From Paraburkholderia phosphatilytica (lineage in GTDB: Bacteria > Pseudomonadota > Gammaproteobacteria > Burkholderiales > Burkholderiaceae), in contig NZ_QQOA01000020.1 of NCBI RefSeq assembly GCF_003443895.1, positions 62,001 through 126,000 on the forward strand: a stretch of 64,000 nt of DNA. Direction: 5' to 3'. The translations under genes and the position numbers were made by a program. Within the stretch, counting starts at the first letter, position 1. Every line of letters begins with the position of its first letter. The notes beneath the pieces were generated by a model. The model did not search any database. It saw only the letters and a program-made list of their open reading frames with translations, and had not been told where the DNA came from. Of this stretch, positions 36,094 to 43,919 are shown in pieces.

Positions 36094-36768
36094 CTATCCG
36101 CGGCTGTCCAGTTGCGCGACGAGCGCGTCCGCGCCCTTCTCGATGCCCGTCTTCGCGGCGCCGAGCGAACCGAAGGTCGCGCCGATGTTCATCGCGTTCG
36201 GATACTGCTTCGACACGTACGCCTGCAACAGACGGTTCGACGACGCGTCATACAGCTCGACCACGTAGGTCACGGAGCCCGTGAACGAACCCTTGCCGCC
36301 GCGCACAGCCTGCACGCCGTTGTAGAGCCCACCCGCGATGTCGAAGTGCGAGACCGTCGACAGCACCGCGGTGCTCGTTTCCGCGCCGGTGAGCGTCAGC
36401 TTCAGGCGCAGCGTGTCCTGGGCCGGCGCATTCGTCAGCTCGAAGCGCTTGCCGAGCTTCTGCGCGAAGGTGGACTCCATGTAATTGGCGAGCTTGCGCT
36501 GGTCTTCGGCGGGCAGGTCGCCGAACTGGTTGTCGGCGCCGCTGTACACGGCCACCGGGTCGATCATCAGCTTGTGATAGCGGCGCCAGTCGACGTCCGT
36601 CGTGTAGCGGTACGGCACACGCGCGGCGTCCTTCTGCGCGTTGGGTTTCAGATAGGTTGCCGAGGCGACGCCCGTATAGGCGACCGGCGGCTGCGCGCTC
36701 GAACAGCCCACGAGCGCTGCGCATGCGACTGCGAGCACGGCGAACCGTGCGTGATCCGATTTGTACAT
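36094..36768 (-). CDS. DUF3313-type lipoprotein
   Basis: A 224-aa predicted lipoprotein. The signal peptide contains FAVLAVACAALVGC with the lipobox Cys near residue 21. The mature part matches the DUF3313 pattern (YRYTTDVDWRRYHKLMIDPV near residue 50 and a C-terminal GAAKTGIEKGADALV). ATG at 36768 with GGAG seven nt upstream; the longer frame has no lipoprotein signal at its start. It is co-transcribed with the MCE gene (9-bp gap) and might supply the outer-membrane end of that transport system in place of PqiC. Function otherwise unknown. Confidence 0.82.
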   Translation of the reverse strand: MYKSDHARFAVLAVACAALVGCSSAQPPVAYTGVASATYLKPNAQKDAARVPYRYTTDVDWRRYHKLMIDPVAVYSGADNQFGDLPAEDQRKLANYMESTFAQKLGKRFELTNAPAQDTLRLKLTLTGAETSTAVLSTVSHFDIAGGLYNGVQAVRGGKGSFTGSVTYVVELYDASSNRLLQAYVSKQYPNAMNIGATFGSLGAAKTGIEKGADALVAQLDSRG

Positions 36769-36869
36769 TGGAAGCTCCGTTGAAGGGTCCGCGCTAGTGA
36801 GGGATGCCGGGGTCACTGCGCCCGGCTGTTGACGCGAGACCGAAGCGTAGCACCGCAAGCTCCGGATGT

Positions 36870-36887
36870 AAACCGGATGTACGGTTT
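36870..36887. promoter_or_regulatory. Palindrome between lipoprotein and TetR genes
   Basis: Arms AAACCG and CGGTTT pair around GATGTA. It also includes one copy of a direct repeat CCGGATGTA, present at 36862-36870 and 36873-36881. Position, 102 bp before the lipoprotein start, suits an operator for the TetR protein. Confidence 0.5.
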
Positions 36888-37064
36888 GTTTTTATGCCTG
36901 AACGTCTGCACAATACGAGGGCACGAGAACCGCGGAGGCGTCCGCCGGGATCGGAGCGCATCGGCAAACAGGCCATAATGACGGGTCTCGCATGCCTGAC
37001 ACGCGTGGCGGCCCGAAGCACTCACTCGCGGTTCGCGCGCCTTTGCCATTCACCGCTGGAACCC

Positions 37065-37637
37065 ATGGACAACCCCACCCGCTCCGAACGTTCACGTCAG
37101 GCCGCCATCCAGGCGGCGTTCGCCATCCTGTCGCGCGACGGCCCAGGCGAACTCACGTTCGAAACGCTGTCGCGCGAAAGCGGCATCAGCAAGGGCGGCC
37201 TGCTGCATCACTTCGGCAACAAGCACGGCATCCTCAAGGCGCTGCTTGCGCATCAGGTCGAATATTTCGAGCAGTTTTCGCAGGCGTGGCTCGCGAAAGC
37301 GGACCCGGAGATGCCGGAACGCACGCTGATGTCGCAGCTCGCCATTGCGCGGGAAGCGATCAACCAGCCGCACTCGGTCGCGCTCGCGATCATCGCGGCG
37401 ATGGTCGAAGACCCGGAGCTGCTTGCGTCCACCCGCAAGCTCGACGTCAAGCGGGTCGAAGCCCTCAAGGAAGAAGCCGACGACGTGGACTTGGCGCTTG
37501 TGCGCTGGGCCGCCGCCCGAGGGTTGATCTTCATCGAACTGCTCGGCCTTTCTCCGCTGCCGAAGAAAGAGCGCGACCGGGTGTTCGACTGTCTGCTGGA
37601 TCAGTCGCGCTGGTCCGCGCCGAAGGGCAAAAAGTAG
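37065..37637 (+). CDS. TetR-family regulator
   Basis: A 190-aa TetR protein with the helix-turn-helix at residues about 10-55 (LTFETLSRESGISKGGLLHHFGNKHGIL) and a helical ligand domain, including the C-terminal TetR_C-like LALVRWAAARGLIFIELLGL. The ATG at 37065 is where conservation begins; the longer upstream frame covers the promoter. It diverges from the DUF3313/MCE operon, which it may control, and precedes an alpha/beta hydrolase by 108 bp. No effector can be guessed. Confidence 0.83.
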   Translation: MDNPTRSERSRQAAIQAAFAILSRDGPGELTFETLSRESGISKGGLLHHFGNKHGILKALLAHQVEYFEQFSQAWLAKADPEMPERTLMSQLAIAREAINQPHSVALAIIAAMVEDPELLASTRKLDVKRVEALKEEADDVDLALVRWAAARGLIFIELLGLSPLPKKERDRVFDCLLDQSRWSAPKGKK

Positions 37638-37701
37638 TCGCTGCCGCGCATGCTCGTTTGTCCCGATGTCGCGACGGCATCGCTTGCCTAGAATTGATAT
37701 T

Positions 37702-37720
37702 AAACATAACGATTATGTTT
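37702..37720. promoter_or_regulatory. 19-bp palindrome before the alpha/beta hydrolase gene
   Basis: Arms AAACATAA and TTATGTTT pair perfectly around CGA, 25 nt before the hydrolase ATG and just after TTGATA (37694-37699), a possible -35 box. A repressor bound here would block the promoter; TetR at 37065 is a candidate binder. Confidence 0.55.
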
Positions 37721-37745
37721 TGTATCTAATCACACAAGGCCAGCC

Positions 37746-38693
37746 ATGCCGCTCGACAGCACTCTCCAAACCATCTTTGCTCAGGCCGCGGCGTCCGGTG
37801 CGCCGGATCTGACCGAACTGCCGCCGGAAGCGGCGCGTGCCGTGTATCGCCAGATCCTGGCGGCAGCGGATGTCCCGCCCGCGGACGTCGGCGCGAGTAA
37901 CCATACGATCGGCGGCCCCGGCGGCGCGCTGCCGCTGCGCATCTACCGTCCGCATCGCGAAGCGGCAGAGGGCATCGTCGTCTATTACCACGGCGGGGGC
38001 TTCGTGCTCGGTGACGTGGATGGCTACGACAACGTCTGCCGTCAACTGTGCGACGACAGTGGCGCGACCGTCGTGTCGGTGGACTACCGGCTCGCGCCCG
38101 AGCATCCGTTCCCCGCCGCCATCGACGACGCGTGGGCCGCGCTCGAATGGGTGGCCGCCAACGCCAGCGAACTCGCGTCGCGGCACGCACGCATCGCGGT
38201 AGCGGGCGATAGCGCCGGCGCGCTGCTCGCGACCGTGATGTGCATCCTCGCGCGGGACCGTGGCGGCCCGGCCATCGCGTTTCAGGGGCTCGTGTATCCG
38301 CCGGCGGCCGCCGGTTCGCGCGTCGACTTTCCGTCACGCACGCTCTACGCAGAAGGGCCGACGCTAACGGCACGCATGATCGACTACTTCAACGGCTTCT
38401 ACTTTGGCACCGAAGGTGCGCCGAAGAATGCGCTTGCCGCACCGCTGTTCGCGGACGACCTGTCGACGCTGCCGCCTGCGCTTCTGCAGGTCGCAACGCA
38501 CGATCCGCTGCGCGACGAGGCGCTTGCCTATGGACAGTGTTTGCTTGAAGCGGGCAACGACGCGATCGTCGTTGAGTATCACGGCCTCGCGCATGGATTC
38601 ATCAGCATGGGCGGTGCAGTGCGTGCCGCGCGGCTTGCGCAGCAGCAACTGGCGCAGGCGTTGCGCGCGGCGCTGAGGACCTCAGCGAATTGA
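37746..38693 (+). CDS. Alpha/beta hydrolase, HSL-type esterase
   Basis: A 315-aa hormone-sensitive-lipase family esterase. The oxyanion-hole motif is YYHGGGFVLG near residue 82, the nucleophile elbow GDSAGA near 155, and the catalytic Asp and His are likely in ATHDPLRDE and HGLAHGF at the C-terminal end. VDYRLAPEHPFPAA is also typical. No signal peptide, so it is cytoplasmic. It is preceded by a perfect 19-bp palindrome and followed by a hairpin (TTGCC/GGCAA at 38702-38715). Natural substrate unknown; short acyl esters are usual for the family. Confidence 0.88.
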   Translation: MPLDSTLQTIFAQAAASGAPDLTELPPEAARAVYRQILAAADVPPADVGASNHTIGGPGGALPLRIYRPHREAAEGIVVYYHGGGFVLGDVDGYDNVCRQLCDDSGATVVSVDYRLAPEHPFPAAIDDAWAALEWVAANASELASRHARIAVAGDSAGALLATVMCILARDRGGPAIAFQGLVYPPAAAGSRVDFPSRTLYAEGPTLTARMIDYFNGFYFGTEGAPKNALAAPLFADDLSTLPPALLQVATHDPLRDEALAYGQCLLEAGNDAIVVEYHGLAHGFISMGGAVRAARLAQQQLAQALRAALRTSAN

Positions 38694-38734
38694 TGCTTTG
38701 GTTGCCCTTTGGCAAAGGCCCCCCCAGAAAATCA

Positions 38735-38883
38735 AAAACCCTCGGACCTGATGGTCACGAGGGCTGGGAACCTTCGTACGCGGAACATTGTTTTGTGTGA
38801 TACTACCCTTCTCTCAGGTTCTGGCAAGGCCCTCGGAATAGCCAGAATCATTACGCCGCCTCGTTTTTGGGCGGCTTTTTTTT
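38735..38883 (+). ncRNA. Candidate small RNA with three hairpins and a terminator
   Basis: A gene-free stretch holding, in order, a hairpin at 38739-38763 (CCCTCGGACC pairing with GGTC-A-CGAGGG around TGAT), one at 38819-38847 (TTCTGGC with GCCAGAA) and a rho-independent terminator at 38855-38883. The 5' limit is a guess. The overlapping 93-codon frame has no ribosome binding site and an unnatural composition. I do not recognise a known RNA family. Confidence 0.45.
38855..38883 (+). terminator. Rho-independent terminator
   Basis: GCCGCC and GGCGGC pair around a nine-nt T-rich loop, followed directly by eight T residues. It is the clearest intrinsic terminator of the window, and lies 160 bp past the hydrolase stop, so it probably ends a separate transcript. 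Confidence 0.8.
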
Positions 38884-38936
38884 GCGTACGAATTACCGCC
38901 TTACCGCTGTTTTTTACTACCCTGGTGGAGCATTTG

Positions 38937-38952
38937 CACTACACGGGTAGTG
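38937..38952. promoter_or_regulatory. CACTAC-N4-GTAGTG site downstream of the TrmB-type gene
   Basis: Perfect dyad CACTAC/GTAGTG around ACGG. It matches the site at 39972-39987 in the trmB/ridA promoter region. ACTACCC half sites lie at 38802-38808 and 38916-38922. Confidence 0.5.
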
Positions 38953-39017
38953 TAGGCGGATTTGAAGTCTTTGCCAAGCGTCCGGTTTGACTGTCGGATC
39001 AGTTCAACACTGACCCG

Positions 39018-39935
39018 TTAGCGGGGCTTCGCTGCGCTTCTGGCAGGTTTGGTCTCTTTGGCGCTTTTGCGTTTTTCGCTAGCCGGCTGTGCGGCATCGC
39101 GTTGCTGCGGCAAAGGCCGAATCGTTTTCGCCGACAGCAACGCCTGCATGACCTCGCTGTTCAGCGCCTTTTCGTAAGCGCGCGGCCCCATCGAATTGAT
39201 CAGGATGCGCCCCATCACGTCGGCCTTCACATACTCGATGGCGAGCAGACTCACGACGGGGTTATTCGTCAGCACAGCTTCTTCATTCGGGAATACCCCG
39301 AACTCCGCAGTGATCGCATCCTGTTCGTCCGCTACAGCAACCGACAGACGCCGCCCTTCGAGACGCCTGCGCGCACTTTCACCGCATTCACGCAGGTCGT
39401 AACAGCGCGGTCCGTTCAGACTCGCCATGCCATAAATGGCGACGTGCACATCCACACCGCGCGCGGAGGCCGCTTCGATCGCGTCGCGCAATGGCTCCAT
39501 CTCTTCGTCCCAAACCGCGGCAAACAGCGTCTGCTTCGCGCTGTCGATCGTGCTGCGAAACGCGGTGATGATCGCACTGCGCTCGCGCAGCGACCATACG
39601 AGCCCGAGTTCGCGCGTGGCGGGCAACGTGGACAGCCCTTTGTTGACGAGCTCGAGGTCGCCCTCGAAGCGCTCGCGCATACGCGACAGCACCTCCGCGT
39701 ACGGCACGGCCGCATAGCGAACCGGCTCCGAGCGATGCAGCAGTACGGCGCCTTTAGCGTCCAGCCTTTGCAGCGTTTCGTAGATCTTCGATGGAGGAAC
39801 GTTGGAGAGCTTGCCAACTTCGTGACCGTTCAACGGCGAGCGTTGCAACAGTGCGCAGTAAGCCTGGGCTTCGTACTGGGAAAAGCCTAGCCGGATCAGG
39901 GCAGACAGCAGCTCGTCGGAAATAATCGTAGTCAT
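39018..39935 (-). CDS. TrmB-family transcriptional regulator
   Basis: A 305-aa protein with an N-terminal winged helix of the TrmB type (LIRLGFSQYEAQAYCALLQR and GKLSNVPPSKIYETLQRL, residues about 10-65). A coiled linker follows, then a C-terminal phospholipase-D-like fold region (AVWDEEMEPLRDAIEAASARGVDVHVAIYG). A basic Lys/Ala-rich tail ends the protein. The ATG at 39935 is preferred over a longer frame that crosses the promoter. It diverges from ridA and an MFS gene, with a CACTAC-N4-GTAGTA dyad in the shared promoter. TrmB regulators are mostly archaeal sugar sensors and uncommon in Proteobacteria, so the effector is open. Confidence 0.78.
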   Translation of the reverse strand: MTTIISDELLSALIRLGFSQYEAQAYCALLQRSPLNGHEVGKLSNVPPSKIYETLQRLDAKGAVLLHRSEPVRYAAVPYAEVLSRMRERFEGDLELVNKGLSTLPATRELGLVWSLRERSAIITAFRSTIDSAKQTLFAAVWDEEMEPLRDAIEAASARGVDVHVAIYGMASLNGPRCYDLRECGESARRRLEGRRLSVAVADEQDAITAEFGVFPNEEAVLTNNPVVSLLAIEYVKADVMGRILINSMGPRAYEKALNSEVMQALLSAKTIRPLPQQRDAAQPASEKRKSAKETKPARSAAKPR

Positions 39936-39971
39936 GCTCGCGAGACTAGCATATTCACCTTTGGCTACGTA

Positions 39972-39987
39972 CACTACCGCCGTAGTA
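39972..39987. promoter_or_regulatory. Operator-like dyad between trmB-type gene and ridA
   Basis: CACTAC and GTAGTA flank CGCC, 37 bp from the TrmB-type start and 52 bp from ridA. An extra GTAGT half site is at 40006-40010. Likely autoregulatory operator. Confidence 0.6.
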
Positions 39988-40038
39988 AGTATTTTTACTC
40001 CTCAAGTAGTACAACCCGTTCGACCGAAGGAGAACACC

Positions 40039-40431
40039 ATGCACAAGCGCTATTCGTCTGGTTCCACATGGGAAGCGACGATCGGCTACTCGCGTGCGGT
40101 CCAGGCAGGCAACACGCTTTATGTCTCCGCCACGGCCGCGAGCGGCGCGGACGGCGCGATCGTCGGCGACGATCTGTACACGCAGACCCGCGCGATCCTG
40201 CAGAAGCTCGGCGGCGTGCTGAGCGACGCCGGCTTCAGCTACAAGGACGTCGTGCAAAGCAGGCTCTACGTCACGGACGTCGCGAACTGGAAAGAAGCCG
40301 GCCGCGCGCATGGCGAAGTGTTCGGCGACGTCCGGCCGGCGCTCACGCTGCTACATGTCGCGCCGTTCATCGATCCGAAGATCCTCGTCGAGATCGAGAT
40401 CACCGCGGTGAAGCACGAAGCCGCCGCGTAA
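40039..40431 (+). CDS. RidA-family protein
   Basis: A 130-aa Rid-family (YjgF/YER057c/UK114) protein. It has the central VSATAASGADG and ILQKLGGVLSDAGFSYKDVV segments and the C-terminal PALTLLHVAPFIDPKILVEIEITAV. The Arg that RidA uses for enamine/imine hydrolysis sits normally just before LYVTDV (SRLYVTD here), suggesting an active deaminase-type protein, perhaps of a Rid1-7 subgroup. AAGGAG is seven nt before the ATG. It is co-transcribed with the MFS gene (6-bp gap), so a job in metabolism of an amino compound carried by that permease is likely. Confidence 0.87.
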   Translation: MHKRYSSGSTWEATIGYSRAVQAGNTLYVSATAASGADGAIVGDDLYTQTRAILQKLGGVLSDAGFSYKDVVQSRLYVTDVANWKEAGRAHGEVFGDVRPALTLLHVAPFIDPKILVEIEITAVKHEAAA

Positions 40432-40437
40432 CGCGCG

Positions 40438-41679
40438 ATGAACCGCGTCGCGGAAGAACGCGTGATGCAGGCGCAAGACAGGCGCTCGCACTGGCTGACC
40501 GCATTCATTGCGCTCGCCGCCGGCGTGGCCATCGCGAACAACTACACGCTGCAGCCGGCGCTGCCCGCCGTCGCGCACACGTTCGGTGTGCCGCCCGGTG
40601 CGATGGGATTCGTCGCGGGCAGCATGCAGGTCGGCTATATGTTCGGCATCCTGCTGCTCACACCGTTTGGCGACAAGCTTTCGCCCGCTCGCATCGTGTC
40701 GTGGCAGTTCGCCGCGCTCGCGGTCGCGCTCGTGCTCGCCGGATGCGCGCCGTCGCTGCCGGCGCTGGCAGCGGCAGGGTGCGTGATCGGCGCAACCGCC
40801 ACCAACGCCGTGCATCTCGCCACCGTCGCGTTTCGGATCGCGCCGCCGGATTCGAAAGGGCGCGCAGTCGGCACCGTCGGCACCGGGGTGTCCGCGGGTA
40901 TCCTCCTGAGCCGCCTCGTCGGTGGGCTGCTGTCGCAGGCAGTCGGCTGGCGCGCGATGCTGCTGCTGTTCGGCGCCGCCGCGCTCGTGCTCGCGGTGCT
41001 CGCGTATCGCCTGCTGCCGAAAGACCGGCCGCAGCACACGTCGAGCTATCTGGGCCTGCTTGCGTCGCTGCCATCGCTACTGCGCAAACACGCGCTGCTG
41101 CGTGAAGGGATGATCGCGGGGGCGTGCTGGTTCAGCGTGTTCAGCATGATCTGGGTCACGCTGGTGCTGCAGGTGGCCGGTCCGCCATTCAACCTGAACA
41201 CCGCGCAGGCGGGTCTGTTCAGCTTCGCGGGCGTACTCGGTCTGTTCGCAACGCGCGCAGCGGGCCGCGCGTCCGACCGGTTCGGGCATCGCCCCGTCGT
41301 CATCGCCGGTCTGCTGCTCGTCGTGGCCGGCGTTGCGCTGCTGCTGGTCACCCGCGCGTCGATCGCGGGCACTGTCGCAGGCCTCGTGCTGTTCGATGTG
41401 GGCTGCTTCGCTTCGCAGGTCGCGAACCAGACACGACTCATGGCCATCGACGCCACCGCGCGCAGCCGCATCTACACCGTGTACATGTTCGGCTACTACG
41501 CGTCGGGCGCGCTGGGTTCGATCGTCGGTCCGTGGATTCTGCTGCGCACCGGCTGGGAATCGGTGTGCGGCATCAGCATGGCGATCGCGCTGTGCGGGCT
41601 CGCATTCACCTGCATCCGGCAGATGCAAGGCGAACGTCCGGCCATGCGCGATGGAGAAAGGCGCACCCGCGTGCGTTAG
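40438..41679 (+). CDS. MFS transporter
   Basis: A 413-aa major facilitator with about 12 helices. The first helix is in LTAFIALAAGVAIANNYTLQ, the loop-2 motif reads LTPFGDKLSPAR and GRASDRFGHRPVVI starts the second half. The pattern resembles drug or metabolite exporters of the DHA1 type. It follows ridA by 6 bp and is likely in its operon under TrmB-type control. Direction and substrate are unknown. Confidence 0.83.
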   Translation: MNRVAEERVMQAQDRRSHWLTAFIALAAGVAIANNYTLQPALPAVAHTFGVPPGAMGFVAGSMQVGYMFGILLLTPFGDKLSPARIVSWQFAALAVALVLAGCAPSLPALAAAGCVIGATATNAVHLATVAFRIAPPDSKGRAVGTVGTGVSAGILLSRLVGGLLSQAVGWRAMLLLFGAAALVLAVLAYRLLPKDRPQHTSSYLGLLASLPSLLRKHALLREGMIAGACWFSVFSMIWVTLVLQVAGPPFNLNTAQAGLFSFAGVLGLFATRAAGRASDRFGHRPVVIAGLLLVVAGVALLLVTRASIAGTVAGLVLFDVGCFASQVANQTRLMAIDATARSRIYTVYMFGYYASGALGSIVGPWILLRTGWESVCGISMAIALCGLAFTCIRQMQGERPAMRDGERRTRVR

Positions 41680-41712
41680 GTCGCGTTTGGCCGCATCCAC
41701 TGCTGTCTCGTC

Positions 41713-41727
41713 CAGGTCGAAGACCTG
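41713..41727. promoter_or_regulatory. Dyad upstream of the luxR-type gene
   Basis: Arms CAGGTC and GACCTG pair around GAA, followed 7 nt later by the palindrome CAAAGCTTTG (41735-41744). Together they make a plausible regulator-binding and promoter region for the LuxR-type gene. Confidence 0.4.
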
Positions 41728-41750
41728 ATTGCTTCAAAGCTTTGCGCGCT

Positions 41751-41773
41751 CCCCGAGTGGACTATTTTCGGGG
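41751..41773 (+). promoter_or_regulatory. Leader hairpin occluding the luxR-type ribosome binding site
   Basis: CCCCGA pairs with TCGGGG across 11 nt. The 3' arm contains the GGGG that begins the Shine-Dalgarno stretch GGGGAAAA, seven nt before the ATG at 41781. In RNA the fold would hide the ribosome binding site. Confidence 0.45.
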
Positions 41774-41780
41774 AAAACAC

Positions 41781-42497
41781 ATGCGCCAGTGGTACGAGAC
41801 GAGACTTAAAGAGCTTGCCGAACGTTCCGTTTCTGAAGAAGCGCTGCATCGGGAAATCGCAAGCAGTGCGAACGCGCTTCGCTTCGACTTCTGGATGTTC
41901 GGCATCCGGTTGCCGGTGCCTTTTTCACGCCCAGCGGTCGAGGCGCGCGGCGACTATCCGCTGACGTTGCAGATGCGTTTCCGGAATCCGGTCACCACCG
42001 AATCCGATCCGATTCTTCGACACTGCAGGACTTCATCCATTCCGCTGTTATGGAGCACTGAAACACCGGCGTCCGATCACCAGTACTGGTCGGAAGTGAA
42101 AGCGCAAGGGATTCGTTACGGCTGGTCCATGCCGATGAAAGGTCGCCTTGGCGCGCTGACCTGGTTCACGCTCGCCCGTGCCACTCGCCCCTTGCCTCCC
42201 GACGAACTCGCCGACATCGAATATCCGATGATCTGGCTCGCGCATTTCGCGCAGTCCCGCATCATCGAGCCGCTGATACCGCTGATGTTCGACAGCGAGA
42301 TCCCTCGCCTGTCCGCGCGTGAACGCGAAGTCATGACGTGGACGGCCGAAGGCAAAACCGCCGCGGAAATCGGCCTGATTCTGGGCATCGCGGAATCCAC
42401 CTGCATCTTTCACATCACCAACGCGGCCCGCAAGCTCGGCGCCGTCAACAAGACGCATGCGGCCGCTCGCGCCGCCGCGCTCGGCCTGATCGGTTGA
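41781..42497 (+). CDS. LuxR-family solo regulator with altered autoinducer pocket
   Basis: A 238-aa LuxR protein with an N-terminal autoinducer-binding-type domain (to about residue 165) and a C-terminal LuxR helix-turn-helix (LSAREREVMTWTAEGKTAAEI, FHITNAARKLGAVN). Aligned by eye to TraR, Asp70/Pro71 (SDPIL) and Trp85 (LLWSTE) are kept, but Trp57 is Leu and Tyr61 is Phe. That suggests a ligand other than a standard N-acyl-homoserine lactone, as in plant-responsive solos. No luxI gene is in the window. It lies immediately before the antiporter and biosynthetic operon and is their likely activator. Confidence 0.83.
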   Translation: MRQWYETRLKELAERSVSEEALHREIASSANALRFDFWMFGIRLPVPFSRPAVEARGDYPLTLQMRFRNPVTTESDPILRHCRTSSIPLLWSTETPASDHQYWSEVKAQGIRYGWSMPMKGRLGALTWFTLARATRPLPPDELADIEYPMIWLAHFAQSRIIEPLIPLMFDSEIPRLSAREREVMTWTAEGKTAAEIGLILGIAESTCIFHITNAARKLGAVNKTHAAARAAALGLIG

Positions 42498-42628
42498 TAC
42501 GGGATCCCGCTTTGATCAAGGCGGCCCCTCTCATTTCCTGGAGTTTCGGCGCTGCAAGCGCGCCGCTATCTTCGTCACCTGAAATTCAGCGTAAGCGAAC
42601 CCTTCGTTCGAGCACAACAGAAACGGCC

Positions 42629-43867
42629 ATGTTCCTTCTTCAGCTAGCCATCGTGATCCTTGCCTGCCATGCGTGCGGAAGCGTCGCGGTGCGAATCGGC
42701 CAATGCCGCGTAGTCGGTGAGATCGTCGCCGGGATACTGCTGGGGCCGACGGTGCTCGGCGTCGCGTTTCCTGCGTTGCATCGGTTCGTGCTGCCCGCCA
42801 GCGTGTCGGCAAGCCTGTCGCAGCTCGGCGAACTGGGTGTCGTGCTGCTGATGTTCGAAATCGGTCTGCACATTCGCCTTCCCGGCCCGGCGAAGCTCGC
42901 GAGCGCACGTTTGCCCGCACTCGTCGCGGCGCTTGGCCTCGCAGTGCCGCTCGTGCTCGGCATGGGCGTCGCCGCATGGTCGCGCGCGACGCTCGCACCC
43001 AACGTACCGGCGCTCTCCTATGTGCTGTTCTGCGGTGTCGCGCTCGGCGTGTCCGCGGTGCCGGTGATGGTCCGCATCGTCGCGGACCTGGGCCTCAGCA
43101 ATCATCCGATGGCCAGGACCGCGCTCGCGGCCGCGATGATGACCGACGTGACCGGCTGGATACTGCTGGCTGTCGTCGCATCGATCGCCGGCGCGGAACA
43201 CGGCAACGATCGCTTGCTGATCTCGTTGCTGGGCCCCGTGGTCTATATCGCAGGATGCGTCGCGGCCGTGCGCGTCGCGATCCAACCGTTGCTGTCGAAA
43301 CTCGCGGCGCGCGACGATCTGCCGGCGATGTTCGCCATCGTCGTCTGCACGGTGCTGGTCTCTTCGTGCGCGACCGCGAGTCTCGGCTTGCACAGCGCGT
43401 TCGGCGCGCTGCTGCCTGGCATGCTGCTACGCGATGTTCCCGCCCTGCGCGAACACTGGGACCGCTGGTTCGGCGGCTTCCTGCGCACGGTGCTGATGCC
43501 CGTGTTCTTCTCGTACGCCGGCCTGCACATGTCGATGCCGACCGTGACGGGCAATGGGGAATGGTGGTGGTTTGTCGTCTTCCTGGCAGCAGGATTCATC
43601 GGCAAGTTCGGCGGCTCGTATGGTGCCGCGCGCCTCTGCGGCCTCTTGCCGGGCGACGCCGCGCTGGTCGGCTCGCTGATGAATGCGCGCGGCCTGATGG
43701 AGCTGATCGTGCTCTCGATCGGCCTGCAACTGCGCATCCTGCCGGCCGCCGTCTACACGATGCTGGTGCTGTTCGCGCTCGTCACGACCGCAGCGACCAC
43801 GCCGCTCGTTCGTTATCAGCTGCGATCCGCCGAGCGTGCGCTGCCTGACGCGCAATCGCAGACGTAG
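42629..43867 (+). CDS. CPA2-type cation:proton antiporter (KefB-like)
   Basis: A 412-aa membrane protein of the CPA2 monovalent cation:proton antiporter family, with about 12 helices. RVVGEIVAGILLGPTVLG near residue 28, LGELGVVLLMFEIGL near 73, the SVPVMVRIVADLGL region, and MTDVTGWILLAV with the ion-path Asp are all present. MNARGLMELIVLSIGLQ is near 350. Unlike KefB/KefC it has no C-terminal nucleotide-binding domain. It is upstream of the ACP operon by 52 bp, on the same strand. Antiporters of this kind travel with some natural-product clusters as exporters or resistance genes, which is inference here. Confidence 0.85.
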   Translation: MFLLQLAIVILACHACGSVAVRIGQCRVVGEIVAGILLGPTVLGVAFPALHRFVLPASVSASLSQLGELGVVLLMFEIGLHIRLPGPAKLASARLPALVAALGLAVPLVLGMGVAAWSRATLAPNVPALSYVLFCGVALGVSAVPVMVRIVADLGLSNHPMARTALAAAMMTDVTGWILLAVVASIAGAEHGNDRLLISLLGPVVYIAGCVAAVRVAIQPLLSKLAARDDLPAMFAIVVCTVLVSSCATASLGLHSAFGALLPGMLLRDVPALREHWDRWFGGFLRTVLMPVFFSYAGLHMSMPTVTGNGEWWWFVVFLAAGFIGKFGGSYGAARLCGLLPGDAALVGSLMNARGLMELIVLSIGLQLRILPAAVYTMLVLFALVTTAATTPLVRYQLRSAERALPDAQSQT

Positions 43868-43919
43868 GCGTCAAAAAATAGCCATCCGTCTTCCCCCACA
43901 TACTTTTACGAGGATCGTC

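Noticed and set aside
38709..38990. A 93-codon frame after the esterase gene
   Set aside because: No ribosome binding site; it runs through the terminator and hairpins; composition is unlike real proteins of this genome.
41713..41727. Dyad considered as a lux box
   Set aside because: Its arms are in the reverse order (CAGGTC...GACCTG) with a 3-nt spacer, unlike the usual 20-bp lux box.
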